Part shown: one piece after another, positions 43,532 through 51,806 of the stretch | Numbering within the stretch: the first letter of the stretch is position 1 | Layout of the letters: each line of letters opens with the position of its first letter | Source: Variovorax sp. EL159 | GTDB lineage: Bacteria > Pseudomonadota > Gammaproteobacteria > Burkholderiales > Burkholderiaceae_C | DNA length: 64,000 nt | NCBI RefSeq assembly: GCF_900100965.1 | Contig: NZ_FMUJ01000009.1 | Coordinates: 1 to 64,000 of the forward strand | Reading direction: 5' to 3' | Position numbers and translations under genes: made by a program | The notes under the pieces: generated by a model | Told to the model about the DNA's origin: nothing | The model's input: the letters and a program-made list of their open reading frames with translations, nothing else | The model's database searches: none

Positions 43532-44896
43532 ATGAGCAGCAGCAAGACCCCCAACATCATCGTCATCCTGGCGGACGACCTCGGCTACGCGGACCTCGGT
43601 GTCTACGGCCAGACCGGCTTTGCGACCCCGCACCTCGACGGCCTGGCTGCAGAGGGCGTGCGCTTCACCCAGGCCTATGCGAACTCGGCCGTTTGCTCGG
43701 CGACCCGCTTCGCGCTGATCACCGGGCGCTACCAGTATCGGCTGCGAGGCGGGCTGGAGGAGCCGATCGCCACCAATGGCAAGGGCCTCGGCCTGCCGCC
43801 CGAACACCCGACGCTGCCTTCGCTGCTCAAGGCCGCGGGCTACGACACCGCGCTGATCGGCAAGTGGCACCTGGGCCGCCCGCCCGAGTACGGCCCGCAG
43901 CGCAGCGGCTACGACCGATTCTTCGGCAACCTTGGCGGTGCCGTCGACTACTTCACGCACAAGGCGGGCGTCGGCGACGACCTGCCGCGCGATCTCTACG
44001 AGGGCGACGTGCCGGTCAAGCGCACCGGCTACTACACCCAGATACTGGCCGACGAAGCCGTGGCCTACGTGCGCGAGCGCGCCGAAACACCCGACAAGCC
44101 CTTCTTCTTGTCGCTGCACTTCACGGCCCCGCACTGGCCGTGGGAAGGGCCGGAAGACGAGCACGTTTCGCGCGGGCTCAAGGACCTCTTTCACTACGAC
44201 GGCGGCAACCTCGAGACCTACGGAAAGATCGTGGGCGCGCTCGATGCGGCCGTCGGGCAGGTGCTGGCGGCGCTCGACCGGGGCGGCCTGGGCGACAACA
44301 CGATCGTCGTCTTCACCAGCGACAACGGCGGCGAGCGCTTCTCCAAGAACTGGCCCTTCACCGGCCAGAAGACCGAACTGCTCGAAGGCGGGCTGCGCGT
44401 GCCGACGCTGCTGCGCTGGCGCCAGCGGCTCGCGCCACGGGTTCAGCCGCAGGTGACCATCTCGATGGACTGGCTGCCGACCTTGCTCGCGGCCGCGGGC
44501 GTGGCGGCGCATCCTGACTACCCTAGCGATGGCGAGAACATCCTGCCGGTGCTGGAGGGCAGCGCGCCCGTGCATCCGAGGCAGCTCTATTGGCGCTACA
44601 AGTCGCAGTCGCAGCGCGCGGTGCGCGACGGCGACTGGAAGTACCTCAAGATCAACGACAACGAGTTTTTGTTCGACGTGGCCGTCGACCAGCGCGAGCG
44701 GGCCAACCTGCGTGCGCGCGAGCCCGAGGTCTTCGAGCGGCTGCGCCGGCAATGGGCTGCGTGGGACCAGAATTTTCTGCCGATCACCGACGAGGTGTTC
44801 ACGCACGGCGTGACGCCCGACATACAGGCGGATCGCTACGTGCCCGACCGCTTGCACCGTGCGGCGGTGCTTGGCGCGCCGAACGGGACGCGTTAA
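43532..44896 (+). CDS. Type I sulfatase (formylglycine-dependent)
   Basis: This 454-residue alkaline-phosphatase-superfamily sulfatase has an N-terminal metal site, IIVILADDLGYADLG. The modification motif is VCSATRFALITGRY: Cys would become formylglycine in a C-x-A-x-R variant of the usual C-x-P-x-R. GKWHLG is near 112, then HFTAPHWPW and the second metal site FTSDNGGERF. There is no signal peptide, so it acts in the cytoplasm on imported sulfate esters, consistent with the preceding ABC importer. Starts at GTG 43517, ATG 43526 and ATG 43532 are all possible; the last has GAGG nine bases upstream. Confidence 0.9.
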   Translation: MSSSKTPNIIVILADDLGYADLGVYGQTGFATPHLDGLAAEGVRFTQAYANSAVCSATRFALITGRYQYRLRGGLEEPIATNGKGLGLPPEHPTLPSLLKAAGYDTALIGKWHLGRPPEYGPQRSGYDRFFGNLGGAVDYFTHKAGVGDDLPRDLYEGDVPVKRTGYYTQILADEAVAYVRERAETPDKPFFLSLHFTAPHWPWEGPEDEHVSRGLKDLFHYDGGNLETYGKIVGALDAAVGQVLAALDRGGLGDNTIVVFTSDNGGERFSKNWPFTGQKTELLEGGLRVPTLLRWRQRLAPRVQPQVTISMDWLPTLLAAAGVAAHPDYPSDGENILPVLEGSAPVHPRQLYWRYKSQSQRAVRDGDWKYLKINDNEFLFDVAVDQRERANLRAREPEVFERLRRQWAAWDQNFLPITDEVFTHGVTPDIQADRYVPDRLHRAAVLGAPNGTR

Positions 44897-44978
44897 GACG
44901 AAGACTGAAAGAACGGATCGATGTTGTTCAGTGCAGCGCGCGCTGCTGGCAATGGCCCGCACGCGCGGCTGCAGCGGA

Positions 44979-44998
44979 AGGCGGGTTGATACCCGCCT
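44979..44998. terminator. Candidate terminator hairpin between convergent genes
   Basis: AGGCGGGT and ACCCGCCT form a perfect 8-bp stem with loop TGAT. It lies between the sulfatase stop and the lipase-like gene stop. There is no T-run, so intrinsic termination is uncertain. Confidence 0.45.
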
Positions 44999-45002
44999 GC
45001 AT

Positions 45003-46976
45003 TCAGTTCGTGTCTGCGTGGCTTTCGAAGAAACTGCGAGCCGCAAGCAGGCAAGGGGGGCTCACAAGCAGATAGTGATATCCATCCAGAGTCTTTTGTG
45101 ATTTTTCACGCGCCGTAACTGGGTTCAATATGTTCCAGTTGATAGCTGATGCAAGCCGAAATCCCGTGTGCGCAAAGGCGAACGAGTCGCCAGGAGCAGG
45201 TGTCGCCTCAAGGTCAATGACTTTCAGTTTGTCGTCGGGCATTCCATTGGCACGAAAGTAAGCGGCGGTCGCCAAGGTGCTGCGAAAGCTCACGGTCGCG
45301 TCCAGGCCACCACCGCACATCAGGACCGGGCGCTGTGGCGTCCAATCGCGAAGGTCGTTTGCAAGTGCTGCCTTGCGCATTGCATTTCGCGGCTGGCATT
45401 GGAGCGGGGTTGAGGCACCAGGGTTCGCTGCAGATCCATTCACCTCTTCGCTTGGGAGCTTGAATTTTTTCCCCGCATTCATGTGAAGAACAGCGCTCTC
45501 GATGAGGGGGGCGTACTGGACCATGGTGCGCTTGATGGCCGGAAGATCGGTCCCAAAGCCCGCGCTCAGGGCGACCCCCACTAGCCAAGGTGGATTTTCA
45601 ATCCACCTCATGATTGCTGCAATCGATCCAAGAGTCGTCAGGTCGACGCCGGTGGCGGTCTGGATTCGATCAACAACTTCCTTTGCGCCAGAAAGTCTGT
45701 AGTCCACATACGTTTCCGCCAGTTCGGGTAGATCTGACAAAGGGGCCAACGTATTGCCGGGGCAGGAGTTGGATCTGATGTCTTCCAGCACGGCTCTGAT
45801 GTACGTGCCTTTGATCAAGTTCGCGTCACCGCTCTGCTTGAACCACGGGTTCGGAACAGACGGCTTGTCGCTTTCCGGAAAGAACTCATAGGCGGGAAGC
45901 TTGCCGCTAGTGATCACATCGTTGAGCGTTGGTTGGTTGCTCGGCATCAAGGCTTCAATGCCACTGGCATATCGAGCTTCATAGATTTCTCCAGGGTCGG
46001 CATAGAGACTGCCAAACTGCGTTTGCCAAGAGGTTGTCAAGAGAGGGATGAAGGGCGTTGCCCCATTGGAAGTCAGTCCCTGGAAGTTGTGATCGATCAG
46101 CAGGCTGATGGCTGAGGGCGCAGAGATGGGGGCCGATGCCGTGATCGACTGCCCTGTAGCCTGCAATTCACGATGCGCTGCCATTGCAACGTAGCCGCCT
46201 TGGGAAATGCCTGTCACCAAGAGCTTGCCGGAATCTTTTCCACCGATTTCAGGCAATGCCTTTCGTGCTGCGGTGAGCGCGTCGACCAGATCTTTGCCTT
46301 GCTGGTCGCCATTCAGGTACGGGTGGTATGGAAGATTCGACTTGCCGTACCCGGCTAGGTTAGGCGCCACCACGATATAGCCGCGTGACGCAAAGACGGC
46401 TGCCACCAGCATGCCCTCTGCCGCTGCCGGCTGCGTTGGATCGGTGAGCTTTGTGAAGGTGTAGTCGCGCGTGAACCAGGTTCCGTGAGCGTAGAGCGCG
46501 ATAGGGCGGGGGCCTTGACACATGGGGCTCGCGCCCGTGGGAATCATGACGACGCCGTTCGCATTGATGATCGCGCCTTTCTCGTCGCCCGTGCGGTATT
46601 CCAGCTCACGCAGATCGATGCCACACGCAACGGCCGATTTACCGGTGATTGCAGGAAAGCCCATGAGCACTTGCTTGAGTGCCGGGTGTTCTTCAAGGCG
46701 AAGGCTGAACTCATCGGCCGAGAGCCGTTGCAGGAGTGCGGGTGGGCTGACTATCAGCGACCCTCTGCCTGCCGACGCCGTAGGTGGTGCACTGTCCGCT
46801 CCGCGTGCGGGCAATTGCGCTACGGTATCGAGTGCTTTCACCTCGCTATCCACCACTGCTGAACTCTGTTTGAGAGAGATCGGGAGCAATCCTGAACCTC
46901 CCCCGTTTCCTCCGCCGCCGCATGCAACTACGACCCACGCCGTGCACAGCATCGGCGCAATTTTCCATGACCTCAT
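45003..46976 (-). CDS. Secretory-lipase-like alpha/beta-hydrolase lipoprotein
   Basis: This 657-residue predicted lipoprotein has a signal with lipobox VVAC followed by a Gly/Asn-rich tether. The large alpha/beta-hydrolase domain carries IALYAHGTWFTRDYTF near 155, VAPNLAGYGKS near 205 and the nucleophile elbow TGISQGGYVA near 255. A late MCGGGLDATV segment may hold the acid, and the His probably lies in SFAFAHTG. The length and fold suit secretory-lipase or tannase-like surface esterases. It is somewhat AT-richer than its neighbours (46021-46080 is 55% GC by hand count), which may indicate a recent arrival. It converges on the sulfatase gene. Confidence 0.85.
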   Translation of the reverse strand: MRSWKIAPMLCTAWVVVACGGGGNGGGSGLLPISLKQSSAVVDSEVKALDTVAQLPARGADSAPPTASAGRGSLIVSPPALLQRLSADEFSLRLEEHPALKQVLMGFPAITGKSAVACGIDLRELEYRTGDEKGAIINANGVVMIPTGASPMCQGPRPIALYAHGTWFTRDYTFTKLTDPTQPAAAEGMLVAAVFASRGYIVVAPNLAGYGKSNLPYHPYLNGDQQGKDLVDALTAARKALPEIGGKDSGKLLVTGISQGGYVAMAAHRELQATGQSITASAPISAPSAISLLIDHNFQGLTSNGATPFIPLLTTSWQTQFGSLYADPGEIYEARYASGIEALMPSNQPTLNDVITSGKLPAYEFFPESDKPSVPNPWFKQSGDANLIKGTYIRAVLEDIRSNSCPGNTLAPLSDLPELAETYVDYRLSGAKEVVDRIQTATGVDLTTLGSIAAIMRWIENPPWLVGVALSAGFGTDLPAIKRTMVQYAPLIESAVLHMNAGKKFKLPSEEVNGSAANPGASTPLQCQPRNAMRKAALANDLRDWTPQRPVLMCGGGLDATVSFRSTLATAAYFRANGMPDDKLKVIDLEATPAPGDSFAFAHTGFRLASAINWNILNPVTAREKSQKTLDGYHYLLVSPPCLLAARSFFESHADTN

Positions 46977-47322
46977 GAACCGTCTCCCTTGTGAAAGTTT
47001 CGAGCGGCCGGAGTCTAGGAAGAGCTTGGAGTTAACACTGTCAAGTGCTGGTTAATTGCGCCAGATTGCGGGTTTTCCACTGCACTAGTGTTGCGTTATC
47101 CGCGGAATATTTCACGAGACAAGCACTGCAGTCTTGGTGGTGGACGATGAATTGCCGCTTGCATTCACTTTCTTTGCAAGACGGCATCCGGCGGCGATCG
47201 CTTAACTGACAGATACCTATCTGAGCCGGATGCCGCGAGAGACTGATCGCAAACGTCCCGGGGTCGCGCCCGCGTGGCGAATGTCGTCGGCTCAATCAGA
47301 CCAGAATGCTCCTCCGGTCTTT
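46977..47322. other. Intergenic region with nested inverted repeats
   Basis: 346 bp without a gene between the lipase-like gene and arsC. It contains a perfect 11-bp inverted repeat (CGGCATCCGGC at 47182-47192 and GCCGGATGCCG at 47225-47235). Inside that, CAGATA-CC-TATCTG spans 47210-47223. The promoter of the lipase-like gene should lie in 46977-47180. No further gene or RNA was recognised. Confidence 0.6.
47182..47235. repeat. 11-bp inverted repeat enclosing a smaller hairpin
   Basis: The outer arms are perfect and 32 bp apart. The inner 14-bp hairpin abuts the second arm. The structure is downstream of arsC on the transcribed strand and could be a transcript-end structure, a regulatory site or a repeat-family relic. 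There is no T-run. Confidence 0.6.
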
Positions 47323-47670
47323 TTAGATCGGCAGGATCTCGCGCACCCGCTCCCACGGCCGGCACATCAGCGTGCCGCGCGGCGACACCACGATCGGCCG
47401 CTGCAGCAGGATCGGGTGCGAGACGATGAAGTCGAAGAGCTGGTCGTCGGTCCACTTCGGATCGGCCAGGTCCAGTTCTTCGTAGGGTGCTTCCTTCGTG
47501 CGCAGCAGGTCGCGCGCACCCAGGCCCATGGCTTTGGCCAGCTCGCGCAGCTTCTTCTTCGAGGGCGGCGTTTCCAGGTACAGGACGATCTCGGGTTCCA
47601 CGCCGCTTTCGCGGATCAGGCCCAGCACGTTGCGCGAGGTGCTGCAGTTGGGCTTGTGGAAGATGGTCAT
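47323..47670 (-). CDS. arsC: ArsC-family arsenate reductase (thioredoxin-fold)
   Basis: This 115-residue protein of the ArsC/YffB family begins MTIFHKPNCSTSRNVLGLIRESG, with the catalytic Cys in NCSTSRN. Family-typical TKEAPYEELDL and the late IVVSPRGTLMCRPWERV carry the arginines that bind arsenate in true ArsC. It reduces arsenate with glutathione/glutaredoxin or serves a related redox role. An in-frame ATG at 47703 would add 11 residues. It follows a GST gene on the same strand. No arsR or arsB is present, so a stand-alone role is likely. Confidence 0.92.
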   Translation of the reverse strand: MTIFHKPNCSTSRNVLGLIRESGVEPEIVLYLETPPSKKKLRELAKAMGLGARDLLRTKEAPYEELDLADPKWTDDQLFDFIVSHPILLQRPIVVSPRGTLMCRPWERVREILPI

Positions 47671-47729
47671 CGGGTAGGCGGTGGTCGGGGTGCGTGCGGT
47701 CATGGTGTCGATGATGAAAGGAGCGGTGT

Positions 47730-48416
47730 TCAGTTCTGCTGGGCGCCGTGGTCCGCCGTGAACGGAAAGCGTGCGGCCCAGAAGTCGGCCAGCCGGGGAT
47801 CGGCATCCACGCGCCGCACCACCGGTGTCATGCGCGGCGCCACGCGGTAGAAGCGCCGGCGCTGCGGCGTCCAGCGCGACATCACGGTCACGTACAGGTC
47901 GAGCATGCTCAGTTTTTCTCCCAGCAGGTAGGGCGCGGGCTCGTCGATCTGCGTGTCCATCAGGTGCCAGCAATGCGCGATGCGTTCGGCCGAGCGTTCG
48001 AGCATCGCGGCCTGCGCCGAAGGGTCGGGCACGAGGCGGGCGGGGTCGTCGCGCACCCAGAGCAGCGAGTAGATGGCGGCCGGCAGGTAGACCATCCAGC
48101 GCAGATAGCGCGCACGCAGGGGATGGTCGGGCGCGGGACACAGGCCGGCCTCGGGGTAGCGGTCGCCGAGCCAGATCAGGATGGCCGCGCTCTCGGTCAT
48201 TACTTCGCCCGAAGGCAGCACGAGCGCAGGCACCTGCCGCATCGGGTTGATGCTCGCCACGCGGTCGCGCTCGGACTCGCTCTCCCATGTGGCGATGTCG
48301 ACGGTGTCGACCTGCGCGCCGATGAGCGTCAGCGCGGCATGGATCGGCGTGGCGCCCGAGCCGGGGGCGCCGTAGAGGGTGTAGCGGTCTGCAGAGGCGG
48401 ATGCGGATGAGGGCAT
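47730..48416 (-). CDS. Glutathione S-transferase family protein
   Basis: This 228-residue protein has an N-terminal thioredoxin-like domain: YTLYGAPGSGATPIHAAL, NPMRQVPALVLPSGEVMTESAAILIWLGDRYP with the conserved Pro and the glutathione-binding E-S pair. A helical C-terminal domain includes LLGEKLSMLDLYVTVMSRW. It conjugates or uses glutathione. It lies 59 bp upstream of arsC, which could share glutathione chemistry. The substrate is unknown. Confidence 0.92.
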   Translation of the reverse strand: MPSSASASADRYTLYGAPGSGATPIHAALTLIGAQVDTVDIATWESESERDRVASINPMRQVPALVLPSGEVMTESAAILIWLGDRYPEAGLCPAPDHPLRARYLRWMVYLPAAIYSLLWVRDDPARLVPDPSAQAAMLERSAERIAHCWHLMDTQIDEPAPYLLGEKLSMLDLYVTVMSRWTPQRRRFYRVAPRMTPVVRRVDADPRLADFWAARFPFTADHGAQQN

Positions 48417-48448
48417 CCGCGCAGGTTACTGCAGCCGCGGGGCCGTTG

Positions 48449-48961
48449 TCACGCGGCCAGCAGGGCGTCGATCTTGTTCAGCGCTTCGAGCGTCTTGAAG
48501 CAGGCTTCGGCCACTTCGGTGCCCTTCACCGCGAAGTGGCGATGGAAGTATTTGCGATGCTCCACGTGCTCGTGGAAGTGGTGCGGCGTGAGCACGGCCG
48601 AGAAGATCGGCACGTCGGTTTCGAGCTGCAGCGACATCAGCGTGCTGACGACGGTGTTCGCAACGAACTCGTGGCGGTAGATGCCGCCATCGACCACCAG
48701 CGCGCAGCCGATGATGGCCGCGTACCGGCCCGAGTTGGCCAGCCGCTTGGCGTGCAGCGGGATCTCGAAGGCGCCCGGCACATCGAAGATGTCGATGAGG
48801 TCGCGCGCCACGCCGAGCCGCGCCATCTCTTCGAGAAAGGCGTTGCGTGCCTGGTGGACGATGTCGGAATGCCACTGCGCCTCGACGAATGCGATGCGCG
48901 TGCCGCGCGGCGAATCCGATGCGGCAATGGCGGAGAGGGGAAGGTCGTTGATCTGACTCAT
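48449..48961 (-). CDS. ribH: 6,7-dimethyl-8-ribityllumazine synthase (type II-like)
   Basis: This 170-residue lumazine synthase performs the penultimate step of riboflavin synthesis. AFVEAQWHSDIVHQARNAFLEE near residue 24, DVPGAFEIPLHAKRLA near 60, CALVVDGGIYRHEF near 86 and the catalytic His-rich TPHHFHEHVEHRKYFHRHFAVKGTE near 125 match the family, especially the RibH2 type. It is a single gene preceded by an FMN riboswitch and its terminator, so expression rises when FMN is low. A second ribH elsewhere in the genome would be expected in this lineage but cannot be seen here. Confidence 0.93.
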   Translation of the reverse strand: MSQINDLPLSAIAASDSPRGTRIAFVEAQWHSDIVHQARNAFLEEMARLGVARDLIDIFDVPGAFEIPLHAKRLANSGRYAAIIGCALVVDGGIYRHEFVANTVVSTLMSLQLETDVPIFSAVLTPHHFHEHVEHRKYFHRHFAVKGTEVAEACFKTLEALNKIDALLAA

Positions 48962-49030
48962 GGTGTGCCTCTTGAAAGCAGGTTTCCTGAATCAGGGCGC
49001 ACGAAACCACAGGGCAACTCGCACGCCTTG

Positions 49031-49055
49031 TGAAAAAGCGCGCGGGCCGACCCGC
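49031..49055 (-). terminator. Leader terminator between FMN riboswitch and ribH
   Basis: On the minus strand GCGGG-TCGG-CCCGC is followed by GCGC and five T. It sits between the riboswitch aptamer and the ribH start, suggesting transcription attenuation when FMN binds. Confidence 0.7.
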
Positions 49056-49064
49056 ATTTCGCGC

Positions 49065-49222
49065 TCTCTTTCATCCGGACTGTGACCGTCGGCTTCGGAA
49101 TCGCACCGAAATCTGCTGACCCTTCGGCCTGCTGGCGCAGGCCGAAGGCGCTCGCGGGCTCGTGCGGCTTTCGCCGCCATGACCGCCGGTGGGGAGTTTC
49201 GCCCCGCCCTGAGAACGCTTGT
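49065..49222 (-). promoter_or_regulatory. FMN riboswitch (RFN element)
   Basis: On the minus strand the leader contains the conserved blocks CCCCACCGGCGGT, AGCCCGCGAGCG, GGTCAGCAGAT, GAAGCCGACGGT and AGTCCGGATG in that order, with GAAAGAGAG at the end. This is the RFN aptamer. It lies about 100 bp upstream of ribH and faces it. Confidence 0.96.
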
Positions 49223-49317
49223 CGTCCGGCGAACCGGACAACGGCGCGATTCTAGGAGCGGCCCCGCGCGCAGGATGTCGCCAGCGCGCCAGACCTTCGC
49301 CCGTGCGGGGATTTTCT

Positions 49318-51498
49318 TCAGAAGCGATACGTTGCGTTCGCAGTCACTGTACGGCGCTGGCCGTAGAAGCAGTCGCCGCGCGCCAGGCAGGTCGTGAGCT
49401 GCACCTTGTCGGCCAGGTTGGCGATGTTGAGCGACAGGCGCAGCGGGCCGTTGTCCCAGGCGAGCATCGCGTCGAACAGCGTGGCCGAAGGCGTGCGCAC
49501 GCCGTCCATGCCGTCCCACGATTCGCCCAGGTAGCGCACGCCGCCGCCCACCGAGAAGCCAGGCACGCCGCCGATGGAGAAGCGGCGCGTGACCCAGGCC
49601 GACGCCGTGTGCTTGGGCACGCCCGAGATGCGCTTGCCCAGGTCCGAGCCATTGCTGCGCGACACGCGCGCATCGGTGTAGGCGTACGAGGCGATCCAGT
49701 CCCAGTCGCGCGCGATGCTGCCTTTGTATTCCAGCTCCAGGCCCTTCACGTGCACCTCGCCGAGCTGCACGCTGTTGAGCGGCTTCGTCGGGTCGGGCGT
49801 CTTGCGGTTGGTGTCGCGCAGGTCGTACACGGCGGCCATGAACGAGGTGCGCTGGCCTTCGGGCTCCCACTTGATGCCGGCCTCCCACTGCTTGCCGCGC
49901 TGCGGCTTGAAGGGCGTGTTGTTCAGATCGACGCCACCGAGCGGCAGGAACGATTCGGCATAGCTCAGGTAGGGCGCCCAGCCACCGTCGGCCAGGTAGA
50001 TCAGGCCCGCGCGCTTGGTGGTGGCCTTGTCGTCGGCCGTTGCGGCGGTGCGGCCTTCGGTACGGGTGGTGGCCTTGTCGTGGCGCAGGCCCAGCAGGCC
50101 GATCCAGCGGCCGTACTTGACCTGGTCCTGCAGGTACAGCCCGACCTGCTTTTGCACCACGTCGGGCGAGCGCGTGTAGCTGGTCGGCGGCGTGTAGTTG
50201 CCGTAGAGCGGCGCGTAGACATCGAGCGCCCCGGCGCGGCCGCGGCCCGACCACTTGGACGTGGTGTTGCGCTGGAAGTCGGCGCCGACCAGCAGCGTGT
50301 GCTCCGCCTCGCCGGTCTTGAAATGGGCTTCGGCCTGGTTGTCGAGCAGCAGCATCGTGCCGCCGTTGATGTCGCTGCTCAGGTCGCGCTCGATGGTGCG
50401 CTGGTCGGCGTTGAACACCGGCCGCGCGGGCCGTCGCGTGAGGCGGTTGGCGGCGAAGCTGGTGTACGAGGTGTTGTAGATCACCTTGCTTTCGGTCGCG
50501 CGCAGGTTCTGGCGGAAGGTCCAGGTGTCGTTCAGGCGGTGGCTGAACAGATAGCCGAGCGAGCTGTTGCGCGAGTCGTAGCGGTCGAAGCCCGGCTCGC
50601 CGGTGAAGGTCGATGTCGGGATCGGCCCGTAGAGCGAGGGCAGCAGCGTGCCCTGCCACGGGAAGAAGCCGATCAGCGAGCCGCTCTTGTCCTTCTGGTA
50701 GAGTGCCTGCAGCGTGAGCGAGGTGTCGGCGTTCGGGCGCCAGGTGAGCGAAGGCGCGACCACCACGCGGTCGTCGGCCACATGGTCGACCTGCGTGCCG
50801 CTGTCGCGCCCCACGGTCACGAGGCGATAGAGCCACTTGCCTTCGGTGTCGAGCGCACCGGTGAAGTCGGCCGCGATCTGCTTGCGGTTGTAGTTGCCGA
50901 GCTGCAGTTGCACCTCGCGCTGCGTCTCGGCCTGCGGCCGCTTCGAGACAAGGTTGAGCACGCCGCCGACCCCGCCCTGGCCGTACAGCACCGACGACGG
51001 GCCGCGCAGCAGCTCGACGCGCTCCAGCGTGTAGGGCTCGGCCTTGGTCGTGTTGTAGATGCCATAGCCGCGTTGCAGGCCGTCGAGGTATTGCACCGCG
51101 TCGCCGCCGCGCACCTTGAACGAATCGACGCGGCTGTCGAAGTAGCTCGACACCACGCCGGCCGTGTAGTTGGTGGTTTCGCGCAGCGTAAGCACGCCCT
51201 GCGCTTCCATCTGGTCGCGGGTGACGACCGAGATGGCCTGCGGCGTTTCGATCAGCGGCGTGTCGGTCTTGGTGGCGCTGCCGCCGCGCCTGGCGACGAA
51301 GCCCGTCACCGGGCCGGTGGCGGTCTCGCCCGCGTCGCCCGACACGGTGACGGTGGGCAGCGCCCTGCGGGGCTCGCCGGTTTCGTCCTTGTCTTCGGCA
51401 TAGGCCGGCGCGGCGGCGCTCAGCGCCAGTGCGGTGGCGGCGAGCGTGGCGCGGCGGCAGTGCGAGAGGCGGAATCGTTGGCGGTTTCTGGATGTCAT
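49318..51498 (-). CDS. TonB-dependent siderophore-type receptor
   Basis: This 726-residue outer-membrane receptor imports iron chelates or similar ligands with TonB energy. The signal peptide ends PAYAEDKD. The plug domain includes TPQAISVVTRDQMEAQGVLTLRETTNYTAGV and VELLRGPSSVLYGQGGVGGVLNLVSKRP. A 22-strand barrel follows and ends ANATYRF with the terminal Phe needed for assembly. There is no extra N-terminal signalling domain, so no anti-sigma coupling is expected. ATG 51498 has AGGAG upstream and the longer frame to 51690 is rejected. The ligand is unknown, and no siderophore genes adjoin it, although an NRPS lies 40 kb away. Confidence 0.94.
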   Translation of the reverse strand: MTSRNRQRFRLSHCRRATLAATALALSAAAPAYAEDKDETGEPRRALPTVTVSGDAGETATGPVTGFVARRGGSATKTDTPLIETPQAISVVTRDQMEAQGVLTLRETTNYTAGVVSSYFDSRVDSFKVRGGDAVQYLDGLQRGYGIYNTTKAEPYTLERVELLRGPSSVLYGQGGVGGVLNLVSKRPQAETQREVQLQLGNYNRKQIAADFTGALDTEGKWLYRLVTVGRDSGTQVDHVADDRVVVAPSLTWRPNADTSLTLQALYQKDKSGSLIGFFPWQGTLLPSLYGPIPTSTFTGEPGFDRYDSRNSSLGYLFSHRLNDTWTFRQNLRATESKVIYNTSYTSFAANRLTRRPARPVFNADQRTIERDLSSDINGGTMLLLDNQAEAHFKTGEAEHTLLVGADFQRNTTSKWSGRGRAGALDVYAPLYGNYTPPTSYTRSPDVVQKQVGLYLQDQVKYGRWIGLLGLRHDKATTRTEGRTAATADDKATTKRAGLIYLADGGWAPYLSYAESFLPLGGVDLNNTPFKPQRGKQWEAGIKWEPEGQRTSFMAAVYDLRDTNRKTPDPTKPLNSVQLGEVHVKGLELEYKGSIARDWDWIASYAYTDARVSRSNGSDLGKRISGVPKHTASAWVTRRFSIGGVPGFSVGGGVRYLGESWDGMDGVRTPSATLFDAMLAWDNGPLRLSLNIANLADKVQLTTCLARGDCFYGQRRTVTANATYRF

Positions 51499-51806
51499 GT
51501 GCAGCTTCTCCTGTGTCCTGCGATGGGTAGGGGAGTGGCTGCGGCACGCATGCGGCGCGTGCCATGGCTTCTCTCGAATCAAGTTGTGGGTGCGACGCGC
51601 GCGGCCGGCCACGTGCCCGATGCGGGCAAGCGGCTGGTGTTGTGGGTCTTGTGGCGTCGCGGGGGTGTCAGCCACCGGTCGCGACGGCATGGCGTCGGTC
51701 CTGTGCGGCTGTCGTCTTCGTTCCTTCGAAGACGGCTGGCGGGCCCTTGCAGGGCGGCTGGCTGAGGGGCGTGATTATAGGAAGAAGCGGGCGCCTCAGG
51801 GGCGCA
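51499..51806. other. Intergenic region upstream of TonB receptor
   Basis: About 308 bp of GC-rich sequence without a recognised gene. I looked for a cobalamin riboswitch and a Fur box on the minus strand and found neither. The promoter of the receptor gene should be here. Confidence 0.5.

Noticed and set aside
51499..51806. Cobalamin riboswitch upstream of the TonB receptor
   Set aside because: No B12-box-like sequence was found on the minus strand.
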